Part shown: positions 1 to 12,200 of the stretch, in pieces
Numbering within the stretch: position 1 is the stretch's first letter
How the letters are laid out: each line of letters begins with the position of its first letter
Assembly (NCBI RefSeq): GCF_001949145.1
Contig: NW_019091430.1
Span: 1,189,907-1,253,906 of the forward strand
Source of the DNA: Acanthaster planci
Lineage: Eukaryota > Echinodermata > Asteroidea > Valvatida > Acanthasteridae
DNA length: 64,000 bases
Direction: 5' to 3'
Notes under the pieces: model-generated
Told to the model about the DNA's origin: nothing
Databases searched by the model: none
What the model saw: the letters and a program-made list of their open reading frames with translations, nothing else
Position numbers and translations under genes: made by a program

Positions 1-113
1 GCGAACATAGCCGTGGACTGACGGGTAGTAACTTGCACCAGGAATTTGTGTGTGTGTGTGTGTGGGGGGGGGGGGGCACGTGCCCCCAAGGCCCCCCCCC
101 CGTGGCTACGCCA
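1..113. mobile_element. Right end of a hAT-like repeat with GT and G/C runs
   Basis: The segment ends in GTGGCTACGCCACTG at 99-113, resembling the CAGTGGCGTA terminus seen in the complete small element at 34298-34474. It contains a (GT)n tract and long G and C runs around 50-110. It abuts and truncates the pseudo-exon, so it probably inserted into it. The other end lies outside the window. Confidence 0.4.
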
Positions 114-215
114 CTGACGATCATCTTCGATGCTTTTGTTTGAGGTCTCCGAGGCTAGACCCCCTATGTGAACATTAAGAAAGGTGCCAAGAAAAGGGGA
201 AACCGTTGGGTGTTA
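114..215 (+). pseudogene. Decayed copy of the last PTP exon (exon 29)
   Basis: The sequence matches 61301-61401 closely: TTCGATGCT, GAGGTCTCC, ATGTGAACAT and a nearly unchanged AAAGAAAGGTGCTAAGAAAA block (one differing base). It has a missing T near 116, a gain-and-loss pair near 135, a 4-base loss near 160, and the stop TGA has become TTA at 213. Its first codons and splice acceptor are replaced by a repeat ending in a hAT-like terminus. It is the tail of an upstream tandem paralog that is dead or rearranged. Confidence 0.85.
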
Positions 216-1710
216 CACTGGTCTGGAAGTAACTTAAAGATGTTAAACGTAATCCAATCCTTTATTTCCAATGGCTTGGAGTATTGTGACCAATAGATTA
301 CGTTTTGTGGGTTTGAGCATTTTAATTAGACAATTTATTGTTCCATGAATGTGGGCAAAATAAAATCAAACCAAACCCTCATTATTTTGGCTAACGTTTC
401 ATACTGTAACTGGGTACAAGTATTAAGTTTCAAACTTCGGTTTTGCAAGGTTTTAAGCAGTGGTTTTCAGACAAAACGGATTAAATATTTTTTATTCATG
501 AATATGAACATAGAATAACCTCTGTCTTTGTCATGTTAAAACGTGCTCATAGACGAGATAACTGACTAATTTTACTCGTAAAACTAAAAATCCCTCGACA
601 TTAGCATGGTGTTTGCCATTGCACAAAATATCTTGGCGTTTGAGTGTGTAGTGTCATAAATTGTTTACCAATTGCAGTCAAAGCACTCGTGGTTGTGAGT
701 GAGTGAATGAGGTGGCGAGGGAGTGAGTGAGTGGCGAGTAAGTGGGTGGATGAGTGGGGAAGTTCTGAAGAGTACCAAAAGATTAAACTGGGTTTGCCCG
801 CCTGCAAGCATTCTAAAAACTTCATTCTGATATGTAATCCGGTTATTGGGAATTTACGCCTACTTAATTAGAAAAAATCTACTTTTTGTAAGGTACCTGA
901 TATTGCAATTAAACGTTTTGCACATTTCATCCATTGTCTGAGACTTAGTTTTAATCAGAAAATTATATGACGTTTGAATATTTTATATTTAAGTTTCGGT
1001 TTTCAAATCCTTATCTGAAGGCTGAATTTTTCTTAAGATTTTCTCTTTTATGGAATAAAAAATCATTTGCCAATGCGATCAACCAAGCCAAACCAAAACA
1101 CCTGCAGAGCACTTTATTGATGTATTGATTCATCAGCACTTCGTAATAAAAAACTTGATTCCTCAATATTAATTAAGTTAAAATTGAACAGACTGGCACA
1201 ACTGCTCCAGCAAAGGTGATTGCCACGGGTTTGAGGATTGGCCTGGACAGTTAAAATATGTCGTCGTTATATACCATTGTCACTTGCTACATTTCACTAA
1301 AAAATTCCGGCTGTCAACCCATAAGCCGTCGGAGCTGATAAAATATTTGAAGCCTTTTGATCCTCGAGTGAAAGGCTAAAATACTATAAATTAAGTACAT
1401 TCAGGATTAGTAGTGTTTCGAGAATTTTATTCATCCACCAACGCACAAATACCAGTCATACAGCTTTTGATATTTGGAATTTTATGCATAAGCAGAAACG
1501 GGAAGCGCTTTTGGTATAACCGATTTAAGATGTTGTCTTGATGAATCAAGTACTCCTAGTGGAGTGAAAAGTTGAATATAACGCGTGTTTTCCATTCATG
1601 GGCATAAGTCCAGGGAGTATATACCCCCCACCTTTTGAGGGGGGTGATTTTTGAGAATTTTTCAGACTTCCAACAAGTAAAATGTATTCAGTAACACTAA
1701 AAAAGAGGTT
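216..1710 (+). repeat. Direct duplicate of the receptor gene's 3' flank
   Basis: This is colinear with about 61402-63040 with many substitutions and small indels, e.g. TTAGCATGGTGTTTG at 601 versus 61780 and AGACTTCCAAC near 1666 versus 62980. Similarity fades at about 1710. The distance between copies (about 61 kb) reflects one gene unit plus insertions. No ORF is shared, so it is non-coding. Confidence 0.8.
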
Positions 1711-4700
1711 AAAAAAATAGGTAGGTATACAATTATTAGAAAAGAAAAAGTAGAATAATTTTGTAATTAGTTAACTTGAATATTTATTCACGATTTCAAA
1801 GACACACGAGTATTTTGAAAAAAACTATGGCTTAATAAGGATTAGTGATTAATATACAACAAAATGCAGCTATCTTGATAAAAAACTATGCACCTGGCCT
1901 GTGACTGCACCATATTATACTAGGGCCGTAAAATATCTCCTGGGATGAAAAGAAATGGTGTGTTTACTCATTCCAAGAACTTTCAAAACAGCTACTGTAC
2001 GAGCAAATCTGTGCATAGATGTAATTTAATAATATTTGATGGCTATAAGAGAGATAAAAGAATGAACTGCATGAAGTGTGACAATATTGCAATAGTCTGT
2101 TCAGCTTCTTATAGCCCACGACATTCAAAAAGGTGTGTATTTTGAAATGTATGACTTTCAGAACGACAGTATTAATTTTTTTCCGATAACCAAAAAAGTT
2201 GATATCTCTATGTGCATAAAAGCGTCATACAAAAAATACTGCTGCTGTTTCCATCCTTTTTTTTTGAAGGCGCCTCACGTACAAAGTGATTCAAATACAA
2301 GTGGAATGACTTAAAAATTTCTATTTCACGTTATCTAGTTTTTGTAATGCAAAGTTCAGCTTGAAGAACATAATGGTATTATTTCTGTGTACTAAATAAT
2401 CAATATGGAAATTTAAGATCTGGCAAAGTTAATTGTTGTAATCATGATGAAATGTAGAACGTAGAAATTTTGAAGACATATTAGCGTATTAATTTGCATT
2501 GGCGTCGCTAGTATGTTTTCGGGGCGCAGGCTCTTTTCCAGGGGAGAATTTCCGAAGGGGCAAAGCATTCATCAGCAACGAACTAATAAACCATTAGCAA
2601 ATAAAAGTGCCGATTTCGATTCTTTTTCTCATATTGATGATTTTTATATTCTTCCTCCCTTTTCAGTTTTTCTCGTTTCCTCTTTTTGTTTCATTTTATC
2701 GGGGATGGGAGCGCCCCGTGCCCTTCCGCGCCCCCCATGCTAAGTTGTTAATATAATATAATTGTTAATATTCCATGCATGAATCAATTTCGAATACGTA
2801 TCGCCGAAGGTTAAGCATATAAATACATATGATAATTATAATGGTGTAAACAAGGTTATTTCAACATTTGTGACGGAAAAAATAAAACCGCAATATTTAT
2901 TTATTTCCATGGAACTGTCAAACCCATTAGGTCTCTCTGAAGTGAGTAGCTCGTGCGTGACTACTGCACTGCGCACCAGGAAACAAAGCGTACTCCTAAT
3001 GGAGTGCGTGAGATGAGAGGAGATGGAACAAATTCAACGGTAACACAATATTCAAACGGCTTTCAGGATTGGATGTTTTGGGGACAAACATGGTTGCAAT
3101 CAGTTTCAATCCTCCCTGCATCCTGGCTAAGACGCAGCTTTGTACCTTTAAACGTTTAAAACGTTTCGTATGGGCTCATGATAGGAGAGCCGCCAAACCC
3201 TCTTCAACGGAACAAAGTACTCGGATCAGTATAGGAGGCGGTCAAGAGAACACCATCCAAATACAATCTCTGGTAGGATCTTTGTCGCTGGAGATAATAT
3301 AACAGCTTAGTTGCAAAACCCATTTAGAACAATATACATGTAATTGTATCAACTTTTGCCATGATTTTGATCTGATTCACCAGTTTCTTTAGATGCAACG
3401 AACTATCACATCTGAATCGTTTTGATCTTGTCTTCGCTACACATGTCAAGATCTTTGTTGAAAATAACAAAACTGACAAAAGCAAAGACTGCGCTTGGAT
3501 TCTCTTTATAGTCGACCCGGAGATGCTCTGGCCGTGTAACTATTTTGGAACTTTACTTGGCTAAGTGCACCTTCAGCAAAAACTCAGTTGAACATATACT
3601 TTTTGTTCTTTCATTCGTGTAAAAAGGGTGTTAAGCTTTCAAAGACAAAAAATACACCTATTCCGTACACCAGGTACAGAGAAATGTTTTTATATGCTGT
3701 GTGTGTAGTTCTTAATCAGCACGTAACGGAGGGGCAACTCAGGCAACAACAGGTGATCAAGAAGCATGGTGGTTGAATGTCTGATACGACCAAGGTTCAT
3801 AAACCCAAGACGTTTTATCAGACAAAAAGTTAAAGGCTCAAAAGCACTATAGGTCTGTAAGATATAAGAGAGGCACGGTGCTCGTGAAAATTAACTTCAG
3901 CAACTCCTTTTTTATTGCTGTAATTTCTGTCGGTAACAACTTTTATGTTGTAAAAGAGAATGAGTCATCATGAGATTATTGGGAAATCATCGCTTGTTCG
4001 GTTCAACTGTGTCAATTAGAACGAAAAAATCCACGATATTGAGTATCACTGCGCTGCCCAGACGTGGCATGGAGAAAGAACGTTACCGTATATAAATACA
4101 GATGTGGAAAAGGTTGGCTCCAACGGCGCAGCGACGCGCACCGACTTCTCATGCCAATTTTAACATAATATGACAATCTGATGTTGAGATTAGATAATTT
4201 TTACCTACGGTGTTTCAAGCTGCAGATGCTGATTTTTTTCTGAATTTATAATTATAATCGTGAATGTACATTACGGACCTAATGGCCTGCACATTAATAT
4301 TTACTGTAATGAAGTAGACTACACACTACATAAGAGAGTCTATAAGACAGTTTATACTGTATGGATAAAAAAACGACATCTGCTCAATCTTAATCAACTT
4401 TATTGCCTGTGTCAAGGGGTGATATTAAAGTTATTTATTTATAAACATAGTTTTTGATGTGGCCCTATTTTGTTGCCAATATGGATTATGGTACTTAGTA
4501 GTGATACAAGATTTTATTTCCCTTGGGCTGTCACACTTTAAGCATTGCTAATGCTATTCAACATTAAAATGACGGGCTGGACGCCAATTGAGTTGCTATT
4601 GGTTAGTGTGGCTGATGCTGCATTGGTTTGATTAACAGATATTTATGTAGATGTAGTACACAAAACATTTTGGATTTTTTGACTTTAGTTGTGGCAGTGC

Positions 4701-5569
4701 TGTAACTTTTCCTTCGTGTTTAAGGTGTGTTCATTACTGGGTTCCAAGCAGAGGGCAGCGGCCAGCCTCGATGACACACTGGTTTATCTCGATAAATCCT
4801 GACTATAAGCTACCAAAGGTCAATCCCTGAGGGTAGGTTAACACAAAGGGTGTGATAGCCTGACATAACCCAGGCAGTACCGGCCTGATTCCGGATGTAC
4901 CAATTATTAAAACATTGCACTAAGTATTGTCAAGTGTCAGATGAGCTCTCAGACTACACAGCCTGTGTTTGGAGACAGATCCTAAAGTATTATGACAGAA
5001 TTAGAAACATTTATTAAAATATGCTGTGATGTACTCATTTATGCATTAACCCTAAAAAAAGCCGGGGGATTTCCGACCTCTTCGACGTTATTTCGATATC
5101 GCCTTAAACTGGCCCCATTTCTTTATTTGTTTTGCTTAAATTGCTGGCAGTTAGGATTATAAATAATTTTGAAAAACCAGTCTACTGCACAAACCTGATT
5201 GCGTAATTATTTCATCATGACCATTCAGGTCCAAGGTTTCATCCCAATCAGGCATGCACTTCAGGGAATACCATACTTTAAAGAAATCATGCACCATGTA
5301 ATTTAACTCCTCATTGGATGACGTCATCATTACATCAGGTAAATTACAAACTAAAGCCCAACCGAATCCGGAATACGGATTAGCAGTTTCAAATTATATG
5401 TGGGTGTGGCAACTTGCCGCCCCTGCCGCCATCCGCTGGATGCGCAAATGATGTCATGATAACCATCCACAGCAGGAGGAAAACAAACGTTGAGACCCGT
5501 GCTACTATACGTATTACACTTAATCACTTTAGCATGATTACTTTTGATCCTTGCTAGTATTCTTCATAA
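1711..5569. other. Gene-free intergenic stretch
   Basis: I saw no supported exon here. Short ORFs show no recognisable domain. A GC-richer block at about 2500-2745 with runs of GGGGC and CCCCCC looks like a dispersed repeat. An isolated palindromic TGACGTCA (CRE-type) occurs near 5320. Confidence 0.4.
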
Positions 5570-5702
5570 TAACGGGCATTGACCGTACAAGTACTTACAT
5601 CACTCTGGACTCCATGCTGCATCAGATTCAGGAGGGACGAGTGGATGTGCTTGGCGTCATCTTTCGCATGGGGCAAAACGAAACAAGATGGTGCAGGGTC
5701 TA
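5570..5702 (+). pseudogene. Broken copy of PTP exon 28 (P-loop exon)
   Basis: The sequence aligns with 60416-60551: GGCATTGACCG/AACATACAT-type P-loop bases, then CTGGACTCCATGCTG, GTGGATGTGCTTGG and ATGGTGCAG. The acceptor AG (CATAG in the live gene) has become CATAA, and one base is lost near 5680, shifting the frame before ATGGTGCAG. The donor GTGAGT at 5703 is kept. It is a relic of a further duplicated phosphatase gene. No copies of neighbouring exons were found around it. Confidence 0.85.
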
Positions 5703-5984
5703 GTGAGTATATGAGTGCATATGAAAGAGTAATAATAATTTGTTTGTATGTGCAATCTATTATAAATTAATAAATATTCAAAAGGGGGATACCAGGTAAA
5801 CTGTTTGTTGTGACAAATGACGGGATTTAATGGGATTTTCTGAAGAAAAACAAATGTGAAAATGATTAAAAAAACACCCCCCTGTAAGTTTTCAATGGTC
5901 TGCTCACACTTCTTGCAGCTAAGGCCATTTGTGCGCATGCGTGCATAATTATGAATTAATTAGTGTAAAGGTCTATTATACACA

Positions 5985-6390
5985 ACGCCAGTTTAGGAGG
6001 GAATGCACATTGCTTTGGTCATTCTGGCACAGCAGTTTATGCAATCTGGTTCAATTTGCCCACCACCACCCCAGCTCCTGCTTTGTCTTGCATGGTTCAT
6101 TAAGAAATGACGTTTTCTAACAGGATTCAGAGACAGCCATCTCCTAATACATACATGAATTGTCATGTATCATTAGTATTATGGTTACTGTTAACAGTGC
6201 ATATCATTGCTCATATGGATCTGTGTATTACATACTGTAAGGGGTCAGCAACTCCCAAGGTACCCATGGGGGTTGGATATGCTGTGAGTCCCATAGCAAA
6301 CCATGGTTGTACCCCAGAATGATTGCTCCTGGGCCTGGGTGCCCACTGAGTTAATGATTGGCCTGATATTTCTGATGCAAGCTTTGTTCA
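5985..6390 (+). repeat. Dispersed repeat, copy A
   Basis: This is about 75-80% similar by eye to the reverse complement of 58690-59231. Shared landmarks are CCAGTTTAGGAGGGAAT, CAGCCATCTCCTAATACATA, TATGGTTACTGTTAACAGT and GATTGCTCCTGGGCCTGGGT. No protein is visible. It is probably a non-autonomous transposon family. Confidence 0.65.
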
Positions 6391-9070
6391 TTAGAAGAAT
6401 AACTGTCAAGTTCTTAAATGCCATTCACATGTCCACATAAACCAGACAGTACTCCATGTTCACTAGTTAAAATCAGTCCACTTAAAAATGGCATGGTATG
6501 TGACCGGCTTTGGCAAAACTTGACGCTTATTAATGTTTTGCATTACACAGTTTGGTTCTGCATCATTGAAAATTCCATTCCAAATGTAATTTCAAGTCCT
6601 ATATCTTTGTCAGATTTTATCCAGTCTTCCCCAGACACACATCAAGAGAGGGTTTGCTGTTTTACCTACATTACATTGATCCCAGTGTTGAATTTTCACC
6701 CCAAGTGTTGCGTTTTGCAAGCGCCAAACAAGGAAAATTCTGCCATGAGCTACGTAATTATACAGGTGATGGTAATCAGACCTTTACTAATTTGAAATTA
6801 AACACTGCAAGTGCCCTGAATCGATTTCACCGAACAAAATCGAAAATACACATTTTTTTTAAAAACGGGAATGAAAATTTTTATTTTATTTAAGCAGAGA
6901 AGAAAAACATAGAAATATGAATTTGTTATGACTATAATGCAGCTGAACACTTTTGTTTGGAGGCAACACGAGCGCACGGGGTGATTAACACAACATCTGC
7001 AGTCCCTTTCCTAAAATAGACCAGTTCACTAACAATCTTTATTTATGTGCGCATGCGCATCAATGGCCATTTGGGGGGTTAAACGCTTTAGTGGCCTAAA
7101 ATCATTTTAATTATTACTTTTTTTCGGAGAATTTTCGGAGAACAAAATAAAAATTTGAAAAATTTCGGTCTTTCGAAGCGCACGAGGTAAAGATAATCCA
7201 GTAGGGTTCCGTTCTATGTGAACCGTAAAACATATTGTGCGATACGTTTGGATACTATCCACCATTCTGGGTCGACGATGCAAGTGGGGAATTAACGATC
7301 TGAAGGTAGCCCGTGCTCCAGCCTGCGTTCACTGAGCCAGCGATTGACCAGTACGAGTGGTGCATAGTACCCTGAACTATGAACTGAATACCAAGCAATG
7401 TTTGGGCACGGTCAGAAAGGCGCCCTGTTAATTTCTTTCGACCCCGTGCGCTTGGCAAAAAAGCAAAGACTGTTTTTATCTTGTGCAGCGTAAACTTCTT
7501 TTAGGCCGAAAAGTAATGGGTATAATGATTTTAGAGGGTTTTCCCGGAAACAAAAGTAGAAAAAACCAAGACGTGGCGAGAAAATGACATTGGAATATGT
7601 GCCCCTGTACATTGTCAATGGGTTACTCAAGCGTCTTGTCTCCACTTGCCATTTATGTGCATGCGCAAATAAATTTAATAGTGAACTAGATAGAGGCTTC
7701 CCTTATTTACAAATATTGATAGCCATTTTGTATGGACGGCCAGAGCTTGCAGAAGGTACAACCTAGGTTTGCCAATATTTTTGCCTCAGTATAATTACCT
7801 CCTGTACTGCTTCTTTTGTTTTGGAGTCTTTTTATATATTTATTATTACAAGTGTTCATTATTTAGTGTTTTGATTTTTCAATGAGATTTTTGTGAACGT
7901 TGTAAATTACTTAGTGTAGTTTTCTGTTCACAAGCCACCGTTGCTTTGCCATTAAACAGTGCTTGTAAGCGTGGAAAAAAAGCTTAACGAAAGGTCATAA
8001 TGGAAAGGATTAGCCCAAACATCACGCTGTGATGACGGTAGGGATTTTGCTCGATCCCATCGCTATTGCACGACGCAGGGGGAGGTCAGTTTTTTCATGA
8101 TGCAAGAGTCAATTTTGAGCCGTCATTGCATAACGTATGTGCACATATACCCAGCAAGAAATGANAGGGGTACCCCCCCAACATGTCCAATCCCTATAGA
8201 CATTCCAGACTATTGTTATTACTTTACACATCCCCCAAGATGTCTGAAAGGAATTCCCCGGATTCCTGCGAGACAATGACCAACACAAGGCAGGGGGGGG
8301 TTCTCTCCGTCTCATACCTTGCTGCATACGTGTGCACATACATTTAGAAGGCAGCAAGTAACCCACAGTGCTTTACGTGTCAATGGCTACTGAGTTCTTG
8401 TTCACAAAGTTCCATTAGGTACATTGACGTCTGTTAACCCTTTCAAGTGTTTTGGCGACAGGGACGAGTGGACGTGATGAGAATAGGAAATTGTCAGATT
8501 AACAGCACCATCTGTTATTGCTAGACATAGTTGAACCCTGTTCTTCAGGGCACCGCTTGAAAAATGCGTGTTTACACAGACTTCTGCATTTATTTTCTCT
8601 CACAGGACCCTCGGTTGTAATGTTTTTTTTTGGAATCAGGATCCCGAAAGCGATTCTATGTATATAGGTTTCCAATCGAAACCTTATTCTACACACTTGC
8701 TGCTAGAACTCACCATCACCAAAAGGTTTGTTGATAGAAAGGAAATGAAACCGCAAATGTTTTTGTAAATACACAAACACATCAAGGCCACTGCAACGAC
8801 AGATGAGCTGAGCTGATAGGGACTAATTCTACTGGTGTATGTCATTATTCCCACGAGGATTACTATGGGTAGAAAAGTCTGTCAAACTCCCCAGTTTTTC
8901 CGGGTTCAAATATAAACTTTCTATAAGCAAAGTGCACTCACATGACACATGCATGTAGTTCAGGTCATGCGTGGTTTTTTTATTTAGTTTGCTGATGGAT
9001 TCAGGAAGGCAAGGTTGCCAAAGGCCAGCAATAAACCTGAGCTGTTCCATAATCCACGTATTTTAAACCT
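6391..9070. other. Gene-free region upstream of the receptor gene
   Basis: Apart from the MITE at 8153-8323, I recognise nothing. The longest ORF (6418-6795) and a minus-strand ORF at 7255-7458 have no recognisable motif. Some promoter function near 9071 is possible. Confidence 0.35.
8153..8323 (+). mobile_element. MITE family copy 1 (about 170 bp)
   Basis: The ends are AGCAAGAAATGA and CATACCTTGCT, imperfect inverted repeats. Inside are GGGGTACCCCCC, TGTCCAATCCCTATA and AATGACCAACACAA, shared with 22145-22317 and, reversed, 60830-60991. One base is an N. Confidence 0.7.
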
Positions 9071-9076
9071 TATAAA
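9071..9076 (+). promoter_or_regulatory. Possible TATA box of the receptor gene
   Basis: TATAAA lies 96 bases before the proposed start codon at 9172. That spacing would allow a transcription start near 9100 and a short 5' UTR. It is the only TATA-like motif I noted just upstream of the signal-peptide exon. A 5' non-coding exon further upstream cannot be excluded. Confidence 0.3.
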
Positions 9077-9171
9077 GCTACACAGCCATCGAATGCTTGT
9101 ATGTTTATTCTCAATTTTTACGGATCTATACCAATTAAACTGATTTATCAACGTTAGTTAAACGTGTAGCC

Positions 9172-9235
9172 ATGGTGCCTAGGGATCATCTGCGCTTGTC
9201 AGTGGTCCTCCTTGTCGTCTTCATTTTGCACGAAG
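9172..9235 (+). CDS. Exon 1: signal peptide
   Basis: The exon starts at ATG and reads [20 protein letters not shown] before a GTAAGA donor. A basic n-region (Arg4, Arg8) followed by about ten hydrophobic residues is a standard secretory signal. The exon ends in phase 1, matching the phase-1 acceptor of the first fucolectin exon 13.5 kb downstream. No other ATG-hydrophobic exon was found in intron 1, so this is my choice of start. Confidence 0.7.
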
Positions 9236-12200
9236 GTAAGATGGATTAAGAGTTATTCATAAAACCCCAGACAGTTTCCCTTTTAAACAACGTGCAACTT
9301 AACTGTGTATTAATCAATATCATGTGATAATGCCCACTGCGTAAATCACGTTCCAGCACCTGGGTACGAGCATTGACCTCCATTATAAAGGCTGCATAGG
9401 ACACGGTGCCATCTTGTGCATGCACGCGTTTCATTGGAGAGGGTTTGAAAGTTTGAATTGCAGCTTTCACACCAAACTGGCGCGCGCACGTAACATATGC
9501 TGCGCACGGGGAGATAGTCTGGCTGAAGAATTTGTTGCTCCAATTTCTGTTTTCTTTTACGGAAAGCTGATGAAAATCTGTTCGGAGTTGCGAATGAAGC
9601 CATCATGTGCCATCATGCAATTCCTACTGTGGATGAACTTTTGCAAAGCACGAACGTCTCTAAGGCTTTCAGCAAGCTCGACCTCAAATGGGGTTAGGCC
9701 TACCATAAGTTAGAACTCGCCCCTGAGTCGCGAGGGATCACAACGTACAAAAGACTTCTGTTCGGAGTAAGTTCCTGACGGCATAATTATACATGACCCT
9801 GGCCCAAATACCCATGGCAGCAGAGTGCTCGCGTTTTGCGCTGATTGGAGGAGTTATAGGTCTTACGCTGAATGCCGAGAAGTGCCAATTCAACATGAGC
9901 TGGCTAGTATTCATGGGGATCCTGTCGTCGGAGAAGGGCNNNNNNNNNNNNNNNNNNNNNNNNNNNNNNNNNNNNNNNNNNNNNNNNNNNNNNNNNNNNN
10001 NNNNNNNNNNNNNNNNNNNNNNNNNNNNNNNNNNNNNNNNNNNNNNNNNNNNNNNNNNNNNNNNNNNNNNNNNNNNNNNNNNNNNNNNNNNNNNNNNNNN
10101 NNNNNNNNNNNNNNNNNNNNNNNNNNNNNNNNNNNNNNNNNNNNNNNNNNNNNNNNNNNNNNNNNNNNNNNNNNNNNNNNNNNNNNNNNNNNNNNNNNNN
10201 NNNNNNNNNNNNNNNNNNNNNNNNNNNNNNNNNNNNNNNNNNNNNNNNNNNNNNNNNNNNNNNNNNNNNNNNNNNNNNNNNNNNNNNCGGGTGCGAAGAA
10301 ATTCAACACAGAGAGCCTCGGTTTCGATGCAGATGTGCGCAGACAGCGCTAATGTGAAATCCCTCTATTGGTCCCACGCAAGAGCGTGACAGAGCTGTAT
10401 CTGAATTTAGAGAGCCCGAGAAGGTTTCAGAGGTTCGGAATTTTCTAGGCTTAGTTTGGTTCAGTAGCAGATTCATACCAAACTTCGCTTCCCTGTCCGA
10501 CCCAAAAAGGCATTCCGTTTCAATTTGGGCCATACCAGCAAGCAGCCTTCAACGCGCTCGAGGAAAGCCTAGCGGAAGCAACCACACTCGCGTACTATGA
10601 TAAACAGCACCGACGAAGGTCATAGGTGACGGGAGCCCAGTCGGCCTGGGTGCAGTTTTAGTTCAGGAGTAGCGTGACGGTTTAGTCCCAATCTGCCACG
10701 CAAACCGCAGCCTGACCGACCGCGAGAGAAGATATTTGCAAACAGAAAAAGAAGCGCTTTCGTTGGTTTGGGCCTGTGAAAGGTTCCATGCCTAAATCTA
10801 CAGCAGTGACTTGGAGCTTCTGACAGACCACATGCCACTTGAGGCCATATAGACCCCGTTTCAAACCACGTGCCCGAATTAAACGCTGGGTACTATTCTT
10901 ACAACTGTAGAACTACAAAGTTGTCTATTTCCTCGGACGCGAGAATATCGCTGATGCCTTGTCACGCCTCTCAAGTAGCAAGGGAAAAGTTGAACATGCC
11001 CATAGTGCAGATGACTATGTTCGTTTCGTGGCCATATCTGCGACGCCACGTGCCATGACTACGAGGCGAGTCGAAGTCGTGTCCGCCGGCCACGGAAAGC
11101 TTGCAAACGTGAGAGAGGCAATTCGCACTCGTAAGGTCGAAAAATGTAAGGAGTACGCTCCGGTCGCAGGAGAGCTATGTATTATAGGACAGCTTATTCT
11201 GCGTGGAACATGCATCGTCCTACTGCAGGCAACAGGCACTAGCGTATGGTGTACTATTTACGACAAACATTTCTCTCTCTCTTGCATCCCTCCAGGCGAC
11301 GCAACCAGACGGCGCGACGGCTCCCTTGCGTCGTGCCATCGGGTCAAACCGTCGCCTTCTTGCTATTTCGTTTGTACACACACGGCGTGTCGCGTCGTGC
11401 GTCGCGTCGTGCTGTCTCAGGTCCTTTTCATGTTGCATTTTTTCCCACCTTAACGTCGCCCCTTCCGTCGCCCGCCGCGTCATACCGTCGTGCGTCGCGT
11501 TGTACGTCGTATCGTGCATCGCGTCGCCTGGAGCACGACGCGACACGTCGTGTGCTGTTGCCCTTTGTTTCTTGGTGTTTATAGAGGGCGCCTTCACTGT
11601 TTCTTTCATTTCCGCCCCCCGTACTTGCATAGTAGGTACAGTCCACTAATTTAAGCCCCATTGAAAACAGTGTTAAATCGGCACTGTTCAGGGCAAATAA
11701 CATGAATACCAACATCTTTCAGATTGCTGAAACACAAATATAATTATTGTTTGGTCCCTAAACTTTCGATTTCTTTTCAATTTAGTTTGGGTTAACCAAT
11801 TACATTTTAAATTATTCCCACAAAACAAAATCACCCCCCAAAAGTGATTTTTCTGAAGTCTGATTGCAGCCATTTTTCATGTGGCAACCCTCAACCTTCT
11901 TGGGCACTTAGGACCATTTTTCAGTTGTAGTTTAACCCATTCTGCTCTCATAGGATAGCTCAAAGACCCAGGCAGTTGATCCTGGCAACGATTTACACAA
12001 TCTTACCATTTCGGGGGCCAAACAATCTCCTTTTTTCAGAAAAACGCTGGACTGCTACTTTTAATGCTAATGAGCTGAGCAGAAATTCTTACTTGAATAG
12101 AGGAATGCATGCTCCCAGTACATGGTATTCGCTTTTTGTACACTGCCACCATAAGCATGCAGAGCCTTGAACTGACAGCTTTTGAAATATTCTCCAATCG

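Noticed and set aside
359-364. AATAAA as poly(A) signal of the duplicated gene end
   Set aside because: The matching position in the live copy (near 61545) lacks it, so it is not a conserved signal.
5316-5325. CRE-type TGACGTCA site
   Set aside because: A single site in gene-free DNA 3.8 kb from the start codon; may occur by chance.
6418-6795. 125-codon ORF upstream of the gene
   Set aside because: No motif, no neighbouring splice structure and composition like the surrounding AT-rich DNA.
7255-7645. Minus-strand ORFs of 67 and 77 codons
   Set aside because: Overlapping different frames, no recognisable domain; treated as chance.
9793-10389. 198-codon open frame
   Set aside because: It crosses the first N gap; the real content is gypsy reverse transcriptase in a mixture of frames.
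11203-11715. Several overlapping Arg/Ser/Val-rich ORFs on both strands
   Set aside because: They are by-products of the CGTCGTGC repeat, which is open in many frames.
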